Shown here piece by piece: positions 1 through 7,782 of a DNA stretch of 64,000 nucleotides; the first letter of the stretch is position 1, and each line of letters starts with the position of its first letter. Source of the DNA: Mesorhizobium sp. M1D.F.Ca.ET.043.01.1.1 (GTDB lineage Bacteria; Pseudomonadota; Alphaproteobacteria; Rhizobiales; Rhizobiaceae); assembly GCF_003952385.1 (NCBI RefSeq), contig NZ_CP034444.1:2604001-2668000 (forward strand). The letters run 5' to 3'. The notes beneath the pieces are model-generated. The model saw only the letters and a program-made list of their open reading frames with translations, was not told the origin of the DNA and did not search any database. A program made the translations under genes and the position numbers.

Positions 1-1
1 G

Positions 2-307
2 CGCATCGCCGATGTGCGCCATCCGCAGCATGGCGAGATCATTTCCGGCCGGGTACTGTTCCTGCCGGGCACGATCGGTTCGTCGTCGGCTTCCGCCGTG
101 CTGATGGAGCTGGTCCACAACGGCCGCGCGCCGGCCGCCCTGGTGCTGCGCGAACCGGACGCCATCCTGCTGCTCGGCCTGATCGTCGCCCGGGAAATGG
201 GCTGGGAGACGCCGGTGGCTGTAAGGCTCGCCCATGGCGCGTTCGACGCCTATCGCGGAAGCATCGTCAAAGTTGCCGCCGACGGCGCCGTCGGCGTCGC
301 CGCCTGA
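2..307 (+). CDS. Aconitase X swivel domain (DUF126) protein, 5' partial
   Basis: The frame is open from base 2 and ends at TGA 305-307, so the start lies outside the window; the GTG at 14 is internal. The visible 100 or so residues include the glycine- and serine-rich segment GTIGSSSASAVLMEL and the motif APAALVLREPD, typical of the small swivel (DUF126) part of aconitase X. AcnX proteins dehydrate substrates such as cis-3-hydroxy-L-proline or mevalonate 5-phosphate; the usual bacterial role is hydroxyproline catabolism. The large catalytic subunit or domain should lie just upstream. Whether the two parts are fused cannot be seen, so the substrate is inferred only from family knowledge. Confidence 0.8.
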   Translation, partial: RIADVRHPQHGEIISGRVLFLPGTIGSSSASAVLMELVHNGRAPAALVLREPDAILLLGLIVAREMGWETPVAVRLAHGAFDAYRGSIVKVAADGAVGVAA

Positions 308-321
308 ACAATCGCTGTGTT

Positions 322-1323
322 TCAGGTCCTGAGCGGCAGCACGCGGTCCGGCGGCCGATGGCCGTCGAAGAAGGCGCGGATGTTGATGATCACCTTCTCG
401 CCCATGTCGATGCGGCCTTCGAGCGTCGCCGAGCCCATGTGCGGCAGAAGCACGACCTTGCCTTTGTGGGCAAGCTTCAACAGCTTGCTGTTCAGCGCCG
501 GCTCATGCTCGTAGACGTCGAGCCCGGCGCCGGCGATCTTGCCGTCCTGGATCAGCTTGATCATCGATTCCTCGTCGATGATGTCGCCGCGCGCGGTATT
601 GACGATGTAGGCCGCCGGCTGCATCAGCGCCAGGCGCCGGGCGGACAGGAGATGGAAGGTCGCCGGCGTCGACGGACAATTGACTGAAATGATGTCCATG
701 CGGGCAAGCATCTGGTCGAGGCTCTCCCAATAGGTCGCTTCCAATTCGTCCTCGACCGCCGGCAGCACGCGGTGGCGGTTGTGGTAGTGGATGGACAGGC
801 CGAATGCCTTGGCGCGCCTGGCGACCGCCGTGCCGATACGGCCCATGCCGACGATGCCGAGGCGCTTGCCCCAGATGCGGCGGCCGAGCATCCAGGTGGG
901 CGACCAGCCGGCCCATTTCTTCTCGCCGGTGAGCACGTTGGCGCCTTCGGCGAGCCTGCGTGGCACGGCTAGCATCAGCGCCATGGTCATGTCGGCGGTG
1001 TCTTCGGTAAGCACGTTCGGCGTGTTGGTGACGGTGATGCCTTTCTTGGCCGCCGCGGCGACATCGATCTTGTCGACGCCGTTGCCGAAATTGGCGATCA
1101 GCTTCAGGTTCTCGCCGGCCTGGGCGATCAGCGCCGCATCGATGTGGTCGGTGATGGTCGGGACCAGCACGTCGGCTTCCTTGACGGCCGCGACCAGCTC
1201 CGGCTGGGTCATGGGCCGGTCCTCGACATTGAGGCGCGCGTCGAACAGCTCGCGCATGCGGGTTTCGACCGGATCGGGCAGCTTGCGCGTGATGACGACG
1301 AGGGGCCGTTTTTTGCCTGCCAT
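322..1323 (-). CDS. D-2-hydroxyacid dehydrogenase (glyoxylate/hydroxypyruvate reductase type)
   Basis: This is a 333-residue NAD(P)-dependent 2-hydroxyacid dehydrogenase. The Rossmann motif GIVGMGRIG lies at about 156-164. The catalytic triad of the family is present: Arg245 (NTARGD), Glu274 (YEHEP) and His295 (LLPHMGSAT). It probably reduces glyoxylate or hydroxypyruvate in the cytoplasm; the exact substrate cannot be read from the sequence. It is convergent with the aconitase-X gene, whose stop lies 14 bases away. The ATG at 1323 is preceded by GGGGATA as a weak ribosome binding site. Upstream lies a palindromic mosaic repeat rather than a gene. Confidence 0.88.
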   Translation of the reverse strand: MAGKKRPLVVITRKLPDPVETRMRELFDARLNVEDRPMTQPELVAAVKEADVLVPTITDHIDAALIAQAGENLKLIANFGNGVDKIDVAAAAKKGITVTNTPNVLTEDTADMTMALMLAVPRRLAEGANVLTGEKKWAGWSPTWMLGRRIWGKRLGIVGMGRIGTAVARRAKAFGLSIHYHNRHRVLPAVEDELEATYWESLDQMLARMDIISVNCPSTPATFHLLSARRLALMQPAAYIVNTARGDIIDEESMIKLIQDGKIAGAGLDVYEHEPALNSKLLKLAHKGKVVLLPHMGSATLEGRIDMGEKVIINIRAFFDGHRPPDRVLPLRT

Positions 1324-1343
1324 TTTATCCCCGAAGCTTCCTA

Positions 1344-1443
1344 GATCGGGATGACGTTTCGTTGAATCGTCATCCTGATCCTACTCTTTTTTTGGAGCAT
1401 GATCGTTTCCGAAAACCGGTTCCCACTTTTCGGGATCATGCTC
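1344..1443 (-). repeat. Bipartite RIME-like palindromic element
   Basis: There are two palindromes in tandem. One at 1344-1380 has arms GGATGACG and CGTCATCC. One at 1395-1443 has arms GAGCATGATC and GATCATGCTC around a core related to AAAAGTGGGAACCGGTTTT when read on the minus strand. The same two-palindrome arrangement occurs at 29619-29719, 40995-41092 and 62276-62371. RIME elements of rhizobia are known to consist of two palindromes of similar size; assignment to that family is by resemblance. Confidence 0.75.
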
Positions 1444-1594
1444 TCGAAACCGATCTCGTTGAGACCTCTTTAACCAAGACCGGCGAAACTTGTAGCCGAT
1501 CGCGGCATCAGCCCACTCCTGTAACAAGCGGTGCCGCCGAAGACAAAGAAAAAGGGGCGCTCATCCCTACGGACCGGCGCCGAAAGGAACAAAG

Positions 1595-2152
1595 GTGTCT
1601 GGTTTCGCGTCGCTTCGCCTGGCTTTCAGCGCGGCCGTCCTCGGGGCTTTGCTTTGCGTGCCGCAGGCATCCGCGCAAAGCGCGGCGGCGCCCGCCCAAA
1701 CCGTGGTCCTGGGCCCGAGCGGCCTGCCGCTGCCGCGTTTCGTCAGCCTGAAATCGGGCCGCGTCAATTCACGCGTCGGCCCGGGCGCCAACTATTCCGT
1801 CGACTGGATGTACATGAAGGCCGGGCTGCCGATGGAGATCATCCAGGAGTTCGACACCTGGCGCCGCGTCCGCGACGCCGACGGCTCCGAGGGCTGGATC
1901 AACCAGTCGCTGCTTTCGGGCCGCCGCACCGCGATCGTCGCCCCCTGGCAGCGCGGCAAGGGCGGACGAATCAATCTGCTCTACGATCCCGACAAGGACG
2001 CCGGCGTGGTCGCCATCCTCGAGCCTGGGGTCATGGGCTCGATCAAGAAATGCGACGGCCAGTGGTGCGAGATGACCTTCGACGGCCATAGCGGCTGGAT
2101 AGCCCAGTCGCAGGTCTGGGGCGCCTATCCGGGCGAGAAGGTCAAGAACTGA
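1595..2152 (+). CDS. Secreted bacterial SH3-domain protein
   Basis: This 185-residue protein has an N-terminal signal peptide (hydrophobic stretch about 8-25, cleavage after ASAQ). A bacterial SH3 domain follows, with the pattern RVNSRVGPGANYSVDW and a GWINQSLL segment near 40-110, then a second SH3-like repeat ending in GWIAQSQVWG. Such proteins are periplasmic and are thought to bind peptidoglycan or other cell-wall ligands; no catalytic residues are visible. The start is GTG at 1595, chosen because AAAGGA lies seven bases upstream and the signal peptide begins there. Its last 11 bases overlap the convergent DUF4260 gene. Confidence 0.85.
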   Translation: MSGFASLRLAFSAAVLGALLCVPQASAQSAAAPAQTVVLGPSGLPLPRFVSLKSGRVNSRVGPGANYSVDWMYMKAGLPMEIIQEFDTWRRVRDADGSEGWINQSLLSGRRTAIVAPWQRGKGGRINLLYDPDKDAGVVAILEPGVMGSIKKCDGQWCEMTFDGHSGWIAQSQVWGAYPGEKVKN

Positions 2153-2528
2153 TCGTGGCCCGGTCGCGGCCGATCCGCCCGAGATGCGTATCCTGAAAGC
2201 CGGTTGACAGTTTCAGTCCGTAGCCAAGTGCGCGGTCGATGGCGATGTGGGCGATCCAGATCAGCGCCACCGCTGTCGTGATTGGGGCGGCAAGCAGGAC
2301 GCCGGCGAGCGCCAGAACGAGCGGGGCGAACAGGACGTGCAGCGCGTTGTAGGCCATCGCGCCGATACGCGGCCCGGCGAGGTAGCCCAGCATCGACAGG
2401 TCCGGCGCCAGGATGAGGAGCGCGAACAGCCACCAGGATATGCCGGTCATTTTGTAGAGGACGATGGCCACCGCGGCGGCGGCCGCCCATTCCAACCGGA
2501 CCGCCAGATCGACAGGCCTCATCGCCAT
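2142..2528 (-). CDS. DUF4260 family small membrane protein
   Basis: The 128-residue protein is strongly hydrophobic with about four membrane segments (near 12-25, 30-45, 60-80 and 80-98). It carries the signature stretches YLAGPRIGAMAYNALH and DRALGYGLKLSTGFQDTHLG of the DUF4260 family. Its function is unknown. It lies three bases downstream of irr on the same strand, so the two are probably co-transcribed. Its 3' end overlaps the SH3 gene by 11 bases in the convergent orientation. The call is secure as a family but says nothing about role. Confidence 0.85.
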   Translation of the reverse strand: MAMRPVDLAVRLEWAAAAAVAIVLYKMTGISWWLFALLILAPDLSMLGYLAGPRIGAMAYNALHVLFAPLVLALAGVLLAAPITTAVALIWIAHIAIDRALGYGLKLSTGFQDTHLGRIGRDRATISS

Positions 2529-2531
2529 CGA

Positions 2532-2963
2532 TCAATCGCGGCGCGTGGGGCGCAGCCTGACAACGATGTCGACATTGGCGATCTCCATGCCTTCCGGAGG
2601 TTGCGGCAGGTTGGAGACGCTCACCGGGCCGCTGGCGATGTCGAAGATGCGGTTCTCGCCCTCGACATAGAAATGGTGGTGATCGGAAGTGTTGGTGTCG
2701 AAATAGGTCTTGGACCCTTCGACCGCGAGGATGCGCAGCAGGCCGGCCTGGGTGAACTGATGCAGCGCGTTGTAGACGGTCGCCAGCGAAACCGGCACGC
2801 CGGCGGCGATCGCCTCTTCGTGCAGTTCCTCGGCCGAGAGGTGGCGGTCACCCTTGGCGAAAAGCAGATCGGCCAGCGCGATGCGCTGGCGCGTCGGCCT
2901 CAGGCCGGCTTCGCGAACCCGCTTGTCCACAGCGACATTTTCCTTCCGGCAGCCCGAGTCCAT
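2532..2963 (-). CDS. irr: Irr, Fur-family iron response regulator
   Basis: This 143-residue Fur-superfamily regulator carries a winged-helix N-domain (GLRPTRQRIALADLLF, SLATVYNALHQF) and the HHH motif (residues 95-97 in SDHHHFYVE) that marks Irr. In Rhizobiales Irr senses haem-dependent iron status and represses or activates genes through Irr/ICE boxes. Its position beside fabA-fabB-fabI is conserved in rhizobia. The ATG at 2963 has a poor ribosome binding site, whereas a GTG at 2930 has GGAAGG about ten bases upstream, so the real protein may be 11 residues shorter. The N-terminal GCPWH-type haem motif of Bradyrhizobium is absent, as in Rhizobium. A likely target box lies at 38174-38194. Confidence 0.93.
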   Translation of the reverse strand: MDSGCRKENVAVDKRVREAGLRPTRQRIALADLLFAKGDRHLSAEELHEEAIAAGVPVSLATVYNALHQFTQAGLLRILAVEGSKTYFDTNTSDHHHFYVEGENRIFDIASGPVSVSNLPQPPEGMEIANVDIVVRLRPTRRD

Positions 2964-3087
2964 CTATCCCGTCGAAGCGTTCAGCCAGCCCCATAGACCG
3001 GTCCAGAATGGCAAAAAGACGTCAATGCCAATAACTGGACATCACCTGACATATATTCGGTCGCCCAAATGCGATCAATAGCGCGCA

Positions 3088-3115
3088 TTGACCCAGGAAG
3101 GCGCACGGGTTAAGC
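3088..3115 (+). promoter_or_regulatory. Candidate fabA promoter
   Basis: TTGACC at 3088-3093 and TTAAGC at 3110-3115 are separated by 16 bases. They would give a leader of about 85 bases before fabA. The -35 is good and the -10 is mediocre, so this is only a candidate. Confidence 0.35.
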
Positions 3116-3207
3116 GCAAACGCCGGTTTCCGGCCGCAAACAGAGTGTGTTAGGAAACCAACGACAAGGGCGCCCTGCCGCCCGGAAGGAAAACGGGGAC
3201 GGAATTA

Positions 3208-3723
3208 ATGGCGGGTCAAAAGTCCAGCTACGATTACGAGGAACTGCTTGCCTGCGCCCGCGGCGAGCTGTTCGGACCGGGAAACGCCCAGCTGCCCTAC
3301 CCGCCGATGCTGATGTTCGACCGCATCACCGAGATCAGCGAGACCGGCGGCGCTTTCGACAAGGGTTTCATCCGTGCCGAGTTCGACATCAAGCCGGATC
3401 TCTGGTTCTTCGCCTGCCATTTCATCGGCAATCCGATCATGCCGGGCTGCCTCGGCCTCGACGCCATGTGGCAATTGACCGGCTTCTATCTCGGCTGGTT
3501 GGGCGAGCCCGGCAAGGGCATGGCGCTGTCGACCGGCGAGGTGAAATTCAAGGGCATGGTGACGCCGTCGGTCAAGAAGGTCGAATATGGCGTCGACTTC
3601 AAGCGCGTGATGCGCGGCCGCCTCGTGCTCGGCATCGCCGATGGCTGGCTCAAGGCGGATGGCGAACCCATATACGCGGCAACGGATCTGAAGGTCGGCC
3701 TGTCCAAGCAGTCCGCCGCCTGA
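3208..3723 (+). CDS. fabA: FabA, 3-hydroxydecanoyl-ACP dehydratase/isomerase
   Basis: This 171-residue hot-dog-fold enzyme dehydrates 3-hydroxydecanoyl-ACP and isomerises trans-2- to cis-3-decenoyl-ACP, which starts unsaturated fatty acid synthesis. The catalytic histidine is His71 in FACHFIGNP and the catalytic aspartate is Asp85 in CLGLDAMW, matching the E. coli pair. The length matches the family (about 170). It is the first gene of the fabA-fabB-fabI set and is divergent from irr across a 244-base gap. The ATG at 3208 follows GGGGACGGAATT. Identification is secure. Confidence 0.97.
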   Translation: MAGQKSSYDYEELLACARGELFGPGNAQLPYPPMLMFDRITEISETGGAFDKGFIRAEFDIKPDLWFFACHFIGNPIMPGCLGLDAMWQLTGFYLGWLGEPGKGMALSTGEVKFKGMVTPSVKKVEYGVDFKRVMRGRLVLGIADGWLKADGEPIYAATDLKVGLSKQSAA

Positions 3724-3799
3724 TCGTTTTCACCACGGGGCCTCGCGTGTCAGACGGATGCGCAAGGACGCCGGGCAGTTATTTTGCGTATGATCGAGC

Positions 3800-3822
3800 G
3801 CGAAAACCGATTAGGTTTTCGC
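3800..3822 (+). other. Hairpin between fabA and fabB
   Basis: The 9-bp arms GCGAAAACC and GGTTTTCGC surround a five-base loop, 25 bases before the fabB start codon. There is no U-tract, so it is more likely an RNA-processing or stability structure, or a worn repeat copy, than a terminator. Confidence 0.5.
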
Positions 3823-3847
3823 CAAACTACGCCGGAAGGAGTTGCGA

Positions 3848-5068
3848 ATGAGACGCGTCGTAGTGACAGGCCTCGGCATTGTGTCGTCGATCGGCAACAA
3901 CGCCAATGAGGTGCAGTCCTCGCTTTACGATGCCAGGTCCGGCATCAGCTTTTCCAATTCCTTCGCCGAGCACGGCTTTCGCTGCCAGGTGTGGGGCGCG
4001 CCGACGCTCGACCCGTCAGCGATGATCGACCGCCGCGCCATGCGTTTCCTGAGCCAGGGCGCCGCCTGGAACCATGTCGCCATGGATCAGGCGATCGCGG
4101 ACGCCGGTCTGGGCGAAGGCGACATCACCAACGAGCGCACCGGCATCGTCATGGGCTCCGGCGGACCGTCGACCAGGACCATTGTCGAGGCGGCGGAAAT
4201 CACGCTCAAGAACAGCAGCCCGAAGCGCATCGGTCCGTTCGCGGTGCCGAAGGCGATGTCGTCGACCGCTTCGGCCACCTTGGCCACCTGGTTCAAGATC
4301 CACGGCGTCAACTACTCGATCTCGTCGGCCTGCTCGACCTCGGCGCACTGCATCGGCAATGCCTATGAGCTGATCCAGTGGGGCAAGCAGGACATGATGT
4401 TCGCCGGCGGCCACGAGGATCTCGACTGGACGATGTCGGACCTGTTCGATGCCATGGGCGCCATGTCGTCGAAATTCAACGACAAGGCATCGGCCGCATC
4501 GCGCGCGTATGACGTCAACCGCGACGGTTTCGTCATCGCCGGCGGCGCTGGCGTGCTGGTGCTGGAAGAGCTGGAGCATGCCAAGGCGCGCGGCGCCAAG
4601 ATCTATGCCGAGATCGTCGGCTACGGCGCGACCTCCGATGGCTACGACATGGTGGCGCCCTCGGGCGAAGGCGCCGTCCGCTGCATGCGGCAGGCGCTTG
4701 CAACCGTCTCGACACCGGTCGACTACATCAACACCCACGGCACCTCGACGCCGGTCGGCGATTCCAAGGAAATGGGCGCCATCCGCGAGGTGTTCGGCGA
4801 CAAGATGCCCTACATCACCTCGACCAAGTCGCTGACCGGCCATTCGCTCGGCGCCGCCGGCGTCCAGGAATCGATCTACTCGATCCTGATGATGCAGGGC
4901 GGCTTCATCGGCGAGAGCGCCCATATCGAGGAGCTCGATCCGGAATTCGAGGGCATGCCGATCGTGCGCAAGCGCATCGAGAACGCCAAGATCGACACCG
5001 TTTTGTCCAATTCCTTCGGTTTCGGTGGCACCAACGCAACGCTGATTTTCCAGCGCTATTCCGCATAA
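3848..5068 (+). CDS. fabB: FabB, beta-ketoacyl-ACP synthase I
   Basis: The 406-residue condensing enzyme elongates the cis-unsaturated acyl-ACP made by FabA. The Cys-His-His triad is visible: Cys162 (SSACSTSAH), His297 ([11 protein letters not shown]) and His332 (GHSLGAAG). The C-terminal motif [11 protein letters not shown] is also typical. I place the start at ATG 3848, with AAGGAG about seven bases upstream, rather than at the TTG six bases earlier. It lies 124 bases after fabA, separated by a hairpin, and is followed 12 bases later by fabI. Together these genes run the bacterial anaerobic-type route to unsaturated membrane lipids. Confidence 0.96.
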   Translation: MRRVVVTGLGIVSSIGNNANEVQSSLYDARSGISFSNSFAEHGFRCQVWGAPTLDPSAMIDRRAMRFLSQGAAWNHVAMDQAIADAGLGEGDITNERTGIVMGSGGPSTRTIVEAAEITLKNSSPKRIGPFAVPKAMSSTASATLATWFKIHGVNYSISSACSTSAHCIGNAYELIQWGKQDMMFAGGHEDLDWTMSDLFDAMGAMSSKFNDKASAASRAYDVNRDGFVIAGGAGVLVLEELEHAKARGAKIYAEIVGYGATSDGYDMVAPSGEGAVRCMRQALATVSTPVDYINTHGTSTPVGDSKEMGAIREVFGDKMPYITSTKSLTGHSLGAAGVQESIYSILMMQGGFIGESAHIEELDPEFEGMPIVRKRIENAKIDTVLSNSFGFGGTNATLIFQRYSA

Positions 5069-5080
5069 GGATTGCCTTTT

Positions 5081-5893
5081 ATGGAAGGGTTGATGAAGGG
5101 CAAGCGCGGGCTTGTCATGGGGGTCGCCAACGATCATTCGATCGCCTGGGGCATCGCCAGGAAATTGTCCGAACACGGGGCGGAGCTCGCCTTCACCTAT
5201 CAGGGCGACGCTTTCGGGCGGCGGGTCAAGCCGCTGGCCGAGAAGGTCGGCGCCTCGCTGATCGTGCCTTGCGACGTCGAGGACAGCGCCTCCGTCACCG
5301 CGACCTTCGAGACGCTCGGCGAGGCCTGGGGCGGGCTGGATTTCGTCGTCCACGCCATCGGCTTCTCCGACAAGAACGAGCTCAAGGGCCTCTACGCCGA
5401 CACCAGCCGCGACAACTTCGTCCGCACCATGGTGATCTCCTGCTATTCCTTCACCGAGATCGCCCGCAATGCCGCGGCGCTGATGACGAATGGCGGCTCG
5501 ATGATCACGCTGACCTATGCCGGGTCGGTTCGGGTCATGCCGAACTACAACGTCATGGGCGTCGCCAAGGCCGGGCTGGAGGCGAGCGTGCGCTATCTCG
5601 CCAATGACTACGGTCCGCGCGGCATCCGGGTGAACGGCATCTCGGCGGGACCGGTGCGGACGCTCGCCGGCTCCGGCGTTTCGGACGCGCGCCACATGTT
5701 CTCCTATCAGCAGCGCAACTCGCCGCTCAGGCGCACCGTGACCATCGACGAGGTCGGCGGCTCGGCGCTCTACCTGCTGTCCGATCTGTCTTCGGGGGTC
5801 ACGGGCGAAATCCACTATGTCGATTCCGGCTACCACATCGTCTCCATGCCGACGCTCGAGGAGCTGAAGCAGAACGACGGCGCCCGCGAATAA
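5081..5893 (+). CDS. fabI: FabI, enoyl-ACP reductase (NADH)
   Basis: This 270-residue short-chain dehydrogenase-like enzyme catalyses the last reduction of each fatty acid elongation cycle. Family hallmarks are the N-terminal GVANDHSIAWGIA, the active-site tyrosines 146 and 156, and Lys163 in NYNVMGVAKAG. FabI is the target of triclosan. The start is the ATG at 5081, just after AAGGATTGCC; an upstream TTG at 5072 is less likely. It is the last gene of the fabA-fabB-fabI cluster. Rhizobia often carry a second fabI elsewhere, so this copy may be specialised for the FabA/FabB branch; that part is inference. Confidence 0.94.
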   Translation: MEGLMKGKRGLVMGVANDHSIAWGIARKLSEHGAELAFTYQGDAFGRRVKPLAEKVGASLIVPCDVEDSASVTATFETLGEAWGGLDFVVHAIGFSDKNELKGLYADTSRDNFVRTMVISCYSFTEIARNAAALMTNGGSMITLTYAGSVRVMPNYNVMGVAKAGLEASVRYLANDYGPRGIRVNGISAGPVRTLAGSGVSDARHMFSYQQRNSPLRRTVTIDEVGGSALYLLSDLSSGVTGEIHYVDSGYHIVSMPTLEELKQNDGARE

Positions 5894-5952
5894 TTCGCTA
5901 ACGAAAAAAATACCTTCCGGTAAAATTGGAGGCATTGGCGGAAACTCATTTT

Positions 5953-5993
5953 AAGGAGGTATCCGCTAGAAGGTCCCGTAGTTTGGGGACCTT
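5953..5993 (+). promoter_or_regulatory. Distant Shine-Dalgarno with intervening hairpin
   Basis: A perfect AAGGAGGT at 5953-5960 lies 35 bases before the ATG at 5996. Between them is an exact inverted repeat, AAGGTCCC (5970-5977) and GGGACCTT (5986-5993). If the stem forms, the effective spacing falls to about 11 bases. No other in-frame start codon lies closer to the Shine-Dalgarno sequence. Confidence 0.6.
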
Positions 5994-5995
5994 GC

Positions 5996-7549
5996 ATGTC
6001 TGCAGTCAGCAACCCGAAGCGAACACCGCTGTTCCGGCTGATCACCATCGCCAGCTCGGCCATGGGCAGTTTCATCCTCGGACTCTGGGGATTGCAGTTC
6101 GGCTTCGGCGACGGCCTAGCCGGCATGACGGCGGAGACGATGGCGGCAATCATCGCGGCGCTCTGCGCCCTTTCCGCCGGCGGCGCCGCGCTCTCGTTCT
6201 TCGCGGGCGTCGATGAATCGGCCGAATACGTCTTCAAGGAAACGCATTTCGACAAGCTGACGGGGCTGCTGTCGCGCCCGGCCATGGTCGGCAAGATCGC
6301 CGCGGCGGCGTCGGAAACGATCAGGACCGGCGAACCGGTCTACCTGATCGATATCGACATCGACCGCTTCAAGCAGATCAACGATGCCATCGGCTACAGC
6401 AATGGCGACGAGCTGGTCCGCGCCTTCACCGGAAGGCTGCAGGAGAGCATGCCGGAGAATGCTGTGATCGGGCGCATCGGCGCCGGCGAATTCGCCGTGC
6501 TGCTGCCGGACTGCGAATTGACGGGATCGCTGGAACGGCTGCTCGAGAAGCTGATCAACCAGATGATGGAGCCCTATCAACTCCAGAGGCACCTGCAGTC
6601 CGTCAGCATGTCCGTCGGTGTCGTGGCGATGCCGAAGGACGGCGTCGATCCGGTGCTGATCCTTCGCCGCTCGAACCTGGCGCTGCAGAATGCGCGCGCA
6701 AGCGGCATCGGCAACTGGTCGGTCTTCCACGCCGATATGGGGCGGGTGGCGGACTACCGGCAATGGATCGAATCCGAGCTGAAAACCGCCTTCGATCGCG
6801 GCGACTTCAGCCTCCACTACCAGCCGCAATTCGACCTGCCGAGCGGCCGTATCATCGGCTACGAAGCGCTGATCCGTTGGAAGCACCCGGAACGCGGCAT
6901 GATCCCGCCGATGGAATTCATTCCGATCGCCGAGGAAACCGGCATGATCAATCCGATCGGCGAGTGGGTGCTGCGCAAGGCCTGCAGCGACGCCCAGCAC
7001 CTACCGCAGGATTGCTTCGTCGCCGTCAACATCTCGCCGGTCCAGTTCATGACCAAGGACTTCGTCGGCATCGTGCGCGAGACCATGGCATCGACCGGCA
7101 TCAAGCCGTCGCGGCTCGAGCTCGAAGTCACCGAGACGGCGATGATGCAGGACCGCGACCGCGCGGCCGTCATCCTCAAGCAGCTCGCCGAGATGGGCAT
7201 CTCCGTCGCCGTCGATGATTTCGGCACCGGCTATTCGAATCTGAGCTACCTGATCGACTTCTCGTTCGGCAAGCTGAAGATCGACCGCTCCTTCGTCAGC
7301 CGCATCGATACCGATTCCAGCTCGGGCGCCGTGGTCTCGACCATCGTCGGGCTGTCGCGAGCGCTTGGCGTCGGCATCATCGCCGAAGGCGTCGAGACCG
7401 AGAACCAGGCGACGCTGCTGAGAGCCGCCGGCTGCGAGGTGGTGCAGGGCTATCTGTTCGGGCGTCCCGCGCCGCTCAGGGTCGAGCTCGGCGAGACGCG
7501 CCCTGCCTTCAGCGCGCGGGAGCCCGCACGTATCGTCAGCCTGCAGTAA
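5996..7549 (+). CDS. GGDEF-EAL cyclic-di-GMP phosphodiesterase with degenerate GGDEF
   Basis: This 517-residue protein has two N-terminal membrane helices (about 12-36 and 48-70), a GGDEF domain (80-245) and an EAL domain (255-500). The cyclase signature is GAGEF at 162-166 instead of GGDEF, so the metal-binding Asp is lost and cyclase activity is unlikely. The EAL side looks intact: YEALIRW (EAL at 290-292), VNISPVQF, ELEVTETA, DDFGTGYSNL, GKLKIDRSF and EGVETE. It should therefore degrade c-di-GMP at the inner membrane, possibly with GTP regulation through the degenerate domain. It stands alone, with a four-copy palindrome array after its stop. Confidence 0.92.
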   Translation: MSAVSNPKRTPLFRLITIASSAMGSFILGLWGLQFGFGDGLAGMTAETMAAIIAALCALSAGGAALSFFAGVDESAEYVFKETHFDKLTGLLSRPAMVGKIAAAASETIRTGEPVYLIDIDIDRFKQINDAIGYSNGDELVRAFTGRLQESMPENAVIGRIGAGEFAVLLPDCELTGSLERLLEKLINQMMEPYQLQRHLQSVSMSVGVVAMPKDGVDPVLILRRSNLALQNARASGIGNWSVFHADMGRVADYRQWIESELKTAFDRGDFSLHYQPQFDLPSGRIIGYEALIRWKHPERGMIPPMEFIPIAEETGMINPIGEWVLRKACSDAQHLPQDCFVAVNISPVQFMTKDFVGIVRETMASTGIKPSRLELEVTETAMMQDRDRAAVILKQLAEMGISVAVDDFGTGYSNLSYLIDFSFGKLKIDRSFVSRIDTDSSSGAVVSTIVGLSRALGVGIIAEGVETENQATLLRAAGCEVVQGYLFGRPAPLRVELGETRPAFSAREPARIVSLQ

Positions 7550-7566
7550 TCCGCCTTGATCCTGCG

Positions 7567-7780
7567 CGATTCCGGACGGAAAACCGCTCTGCACTTTTCC
7601 CGGAATTGTGTTCTTCCTTGACGCAATTCCGGACGGAAAACCGCTTCACACTTTTCCTGGAATTGTGTTCTTCCTTGACGCAATTCCGGACGGAAAACCG
7701 CTTCACACTTTTCCTGGAATTGTGTTCTTCCTTGACGCAATTCCGGGCGGAAAACCGCTTCACACTTTTCCTGGAATTGC
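7567..7780 (-). repeat. Tandem array of four palindromic repeats (57-bp unit)
   Basis: Copies begin at 7567, 7624, 7681 and 7738, exactly 57 bases apart. Each holds arms such as CAATTCC and GGAATTG around a core related to AAAAGTGTGAAGCGGTTTT (minus strand), plus a 14-base linker. Copies 2 and 3 are identical; copies 1 and 4 differ slightly, which suggests recent duplication. It fills the gap between the EAL gene and the convergent rsmC. Confidence 0.92.
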
Positions 7781-7782
7781 TT

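Noticed and set aside
1508..1750. Small frames on both strands near the SH3 gene start
   Set aside because: They overlap the signal peptide region of a supported gene and have no ribosome binding sites.
4016..5935. Open frame of 639 codons antisense to fabB and fabI
   Set aside because: It shadows two certain genes, has low-complexity Arg/Asp/Gly-rich content and no recognisable motif; high GC produces such frames.
7567..7780. CRISPR-like array
   Set aside because: Units are contiguous 57-base palindromes with no unique spacers, and there are no cas genes.
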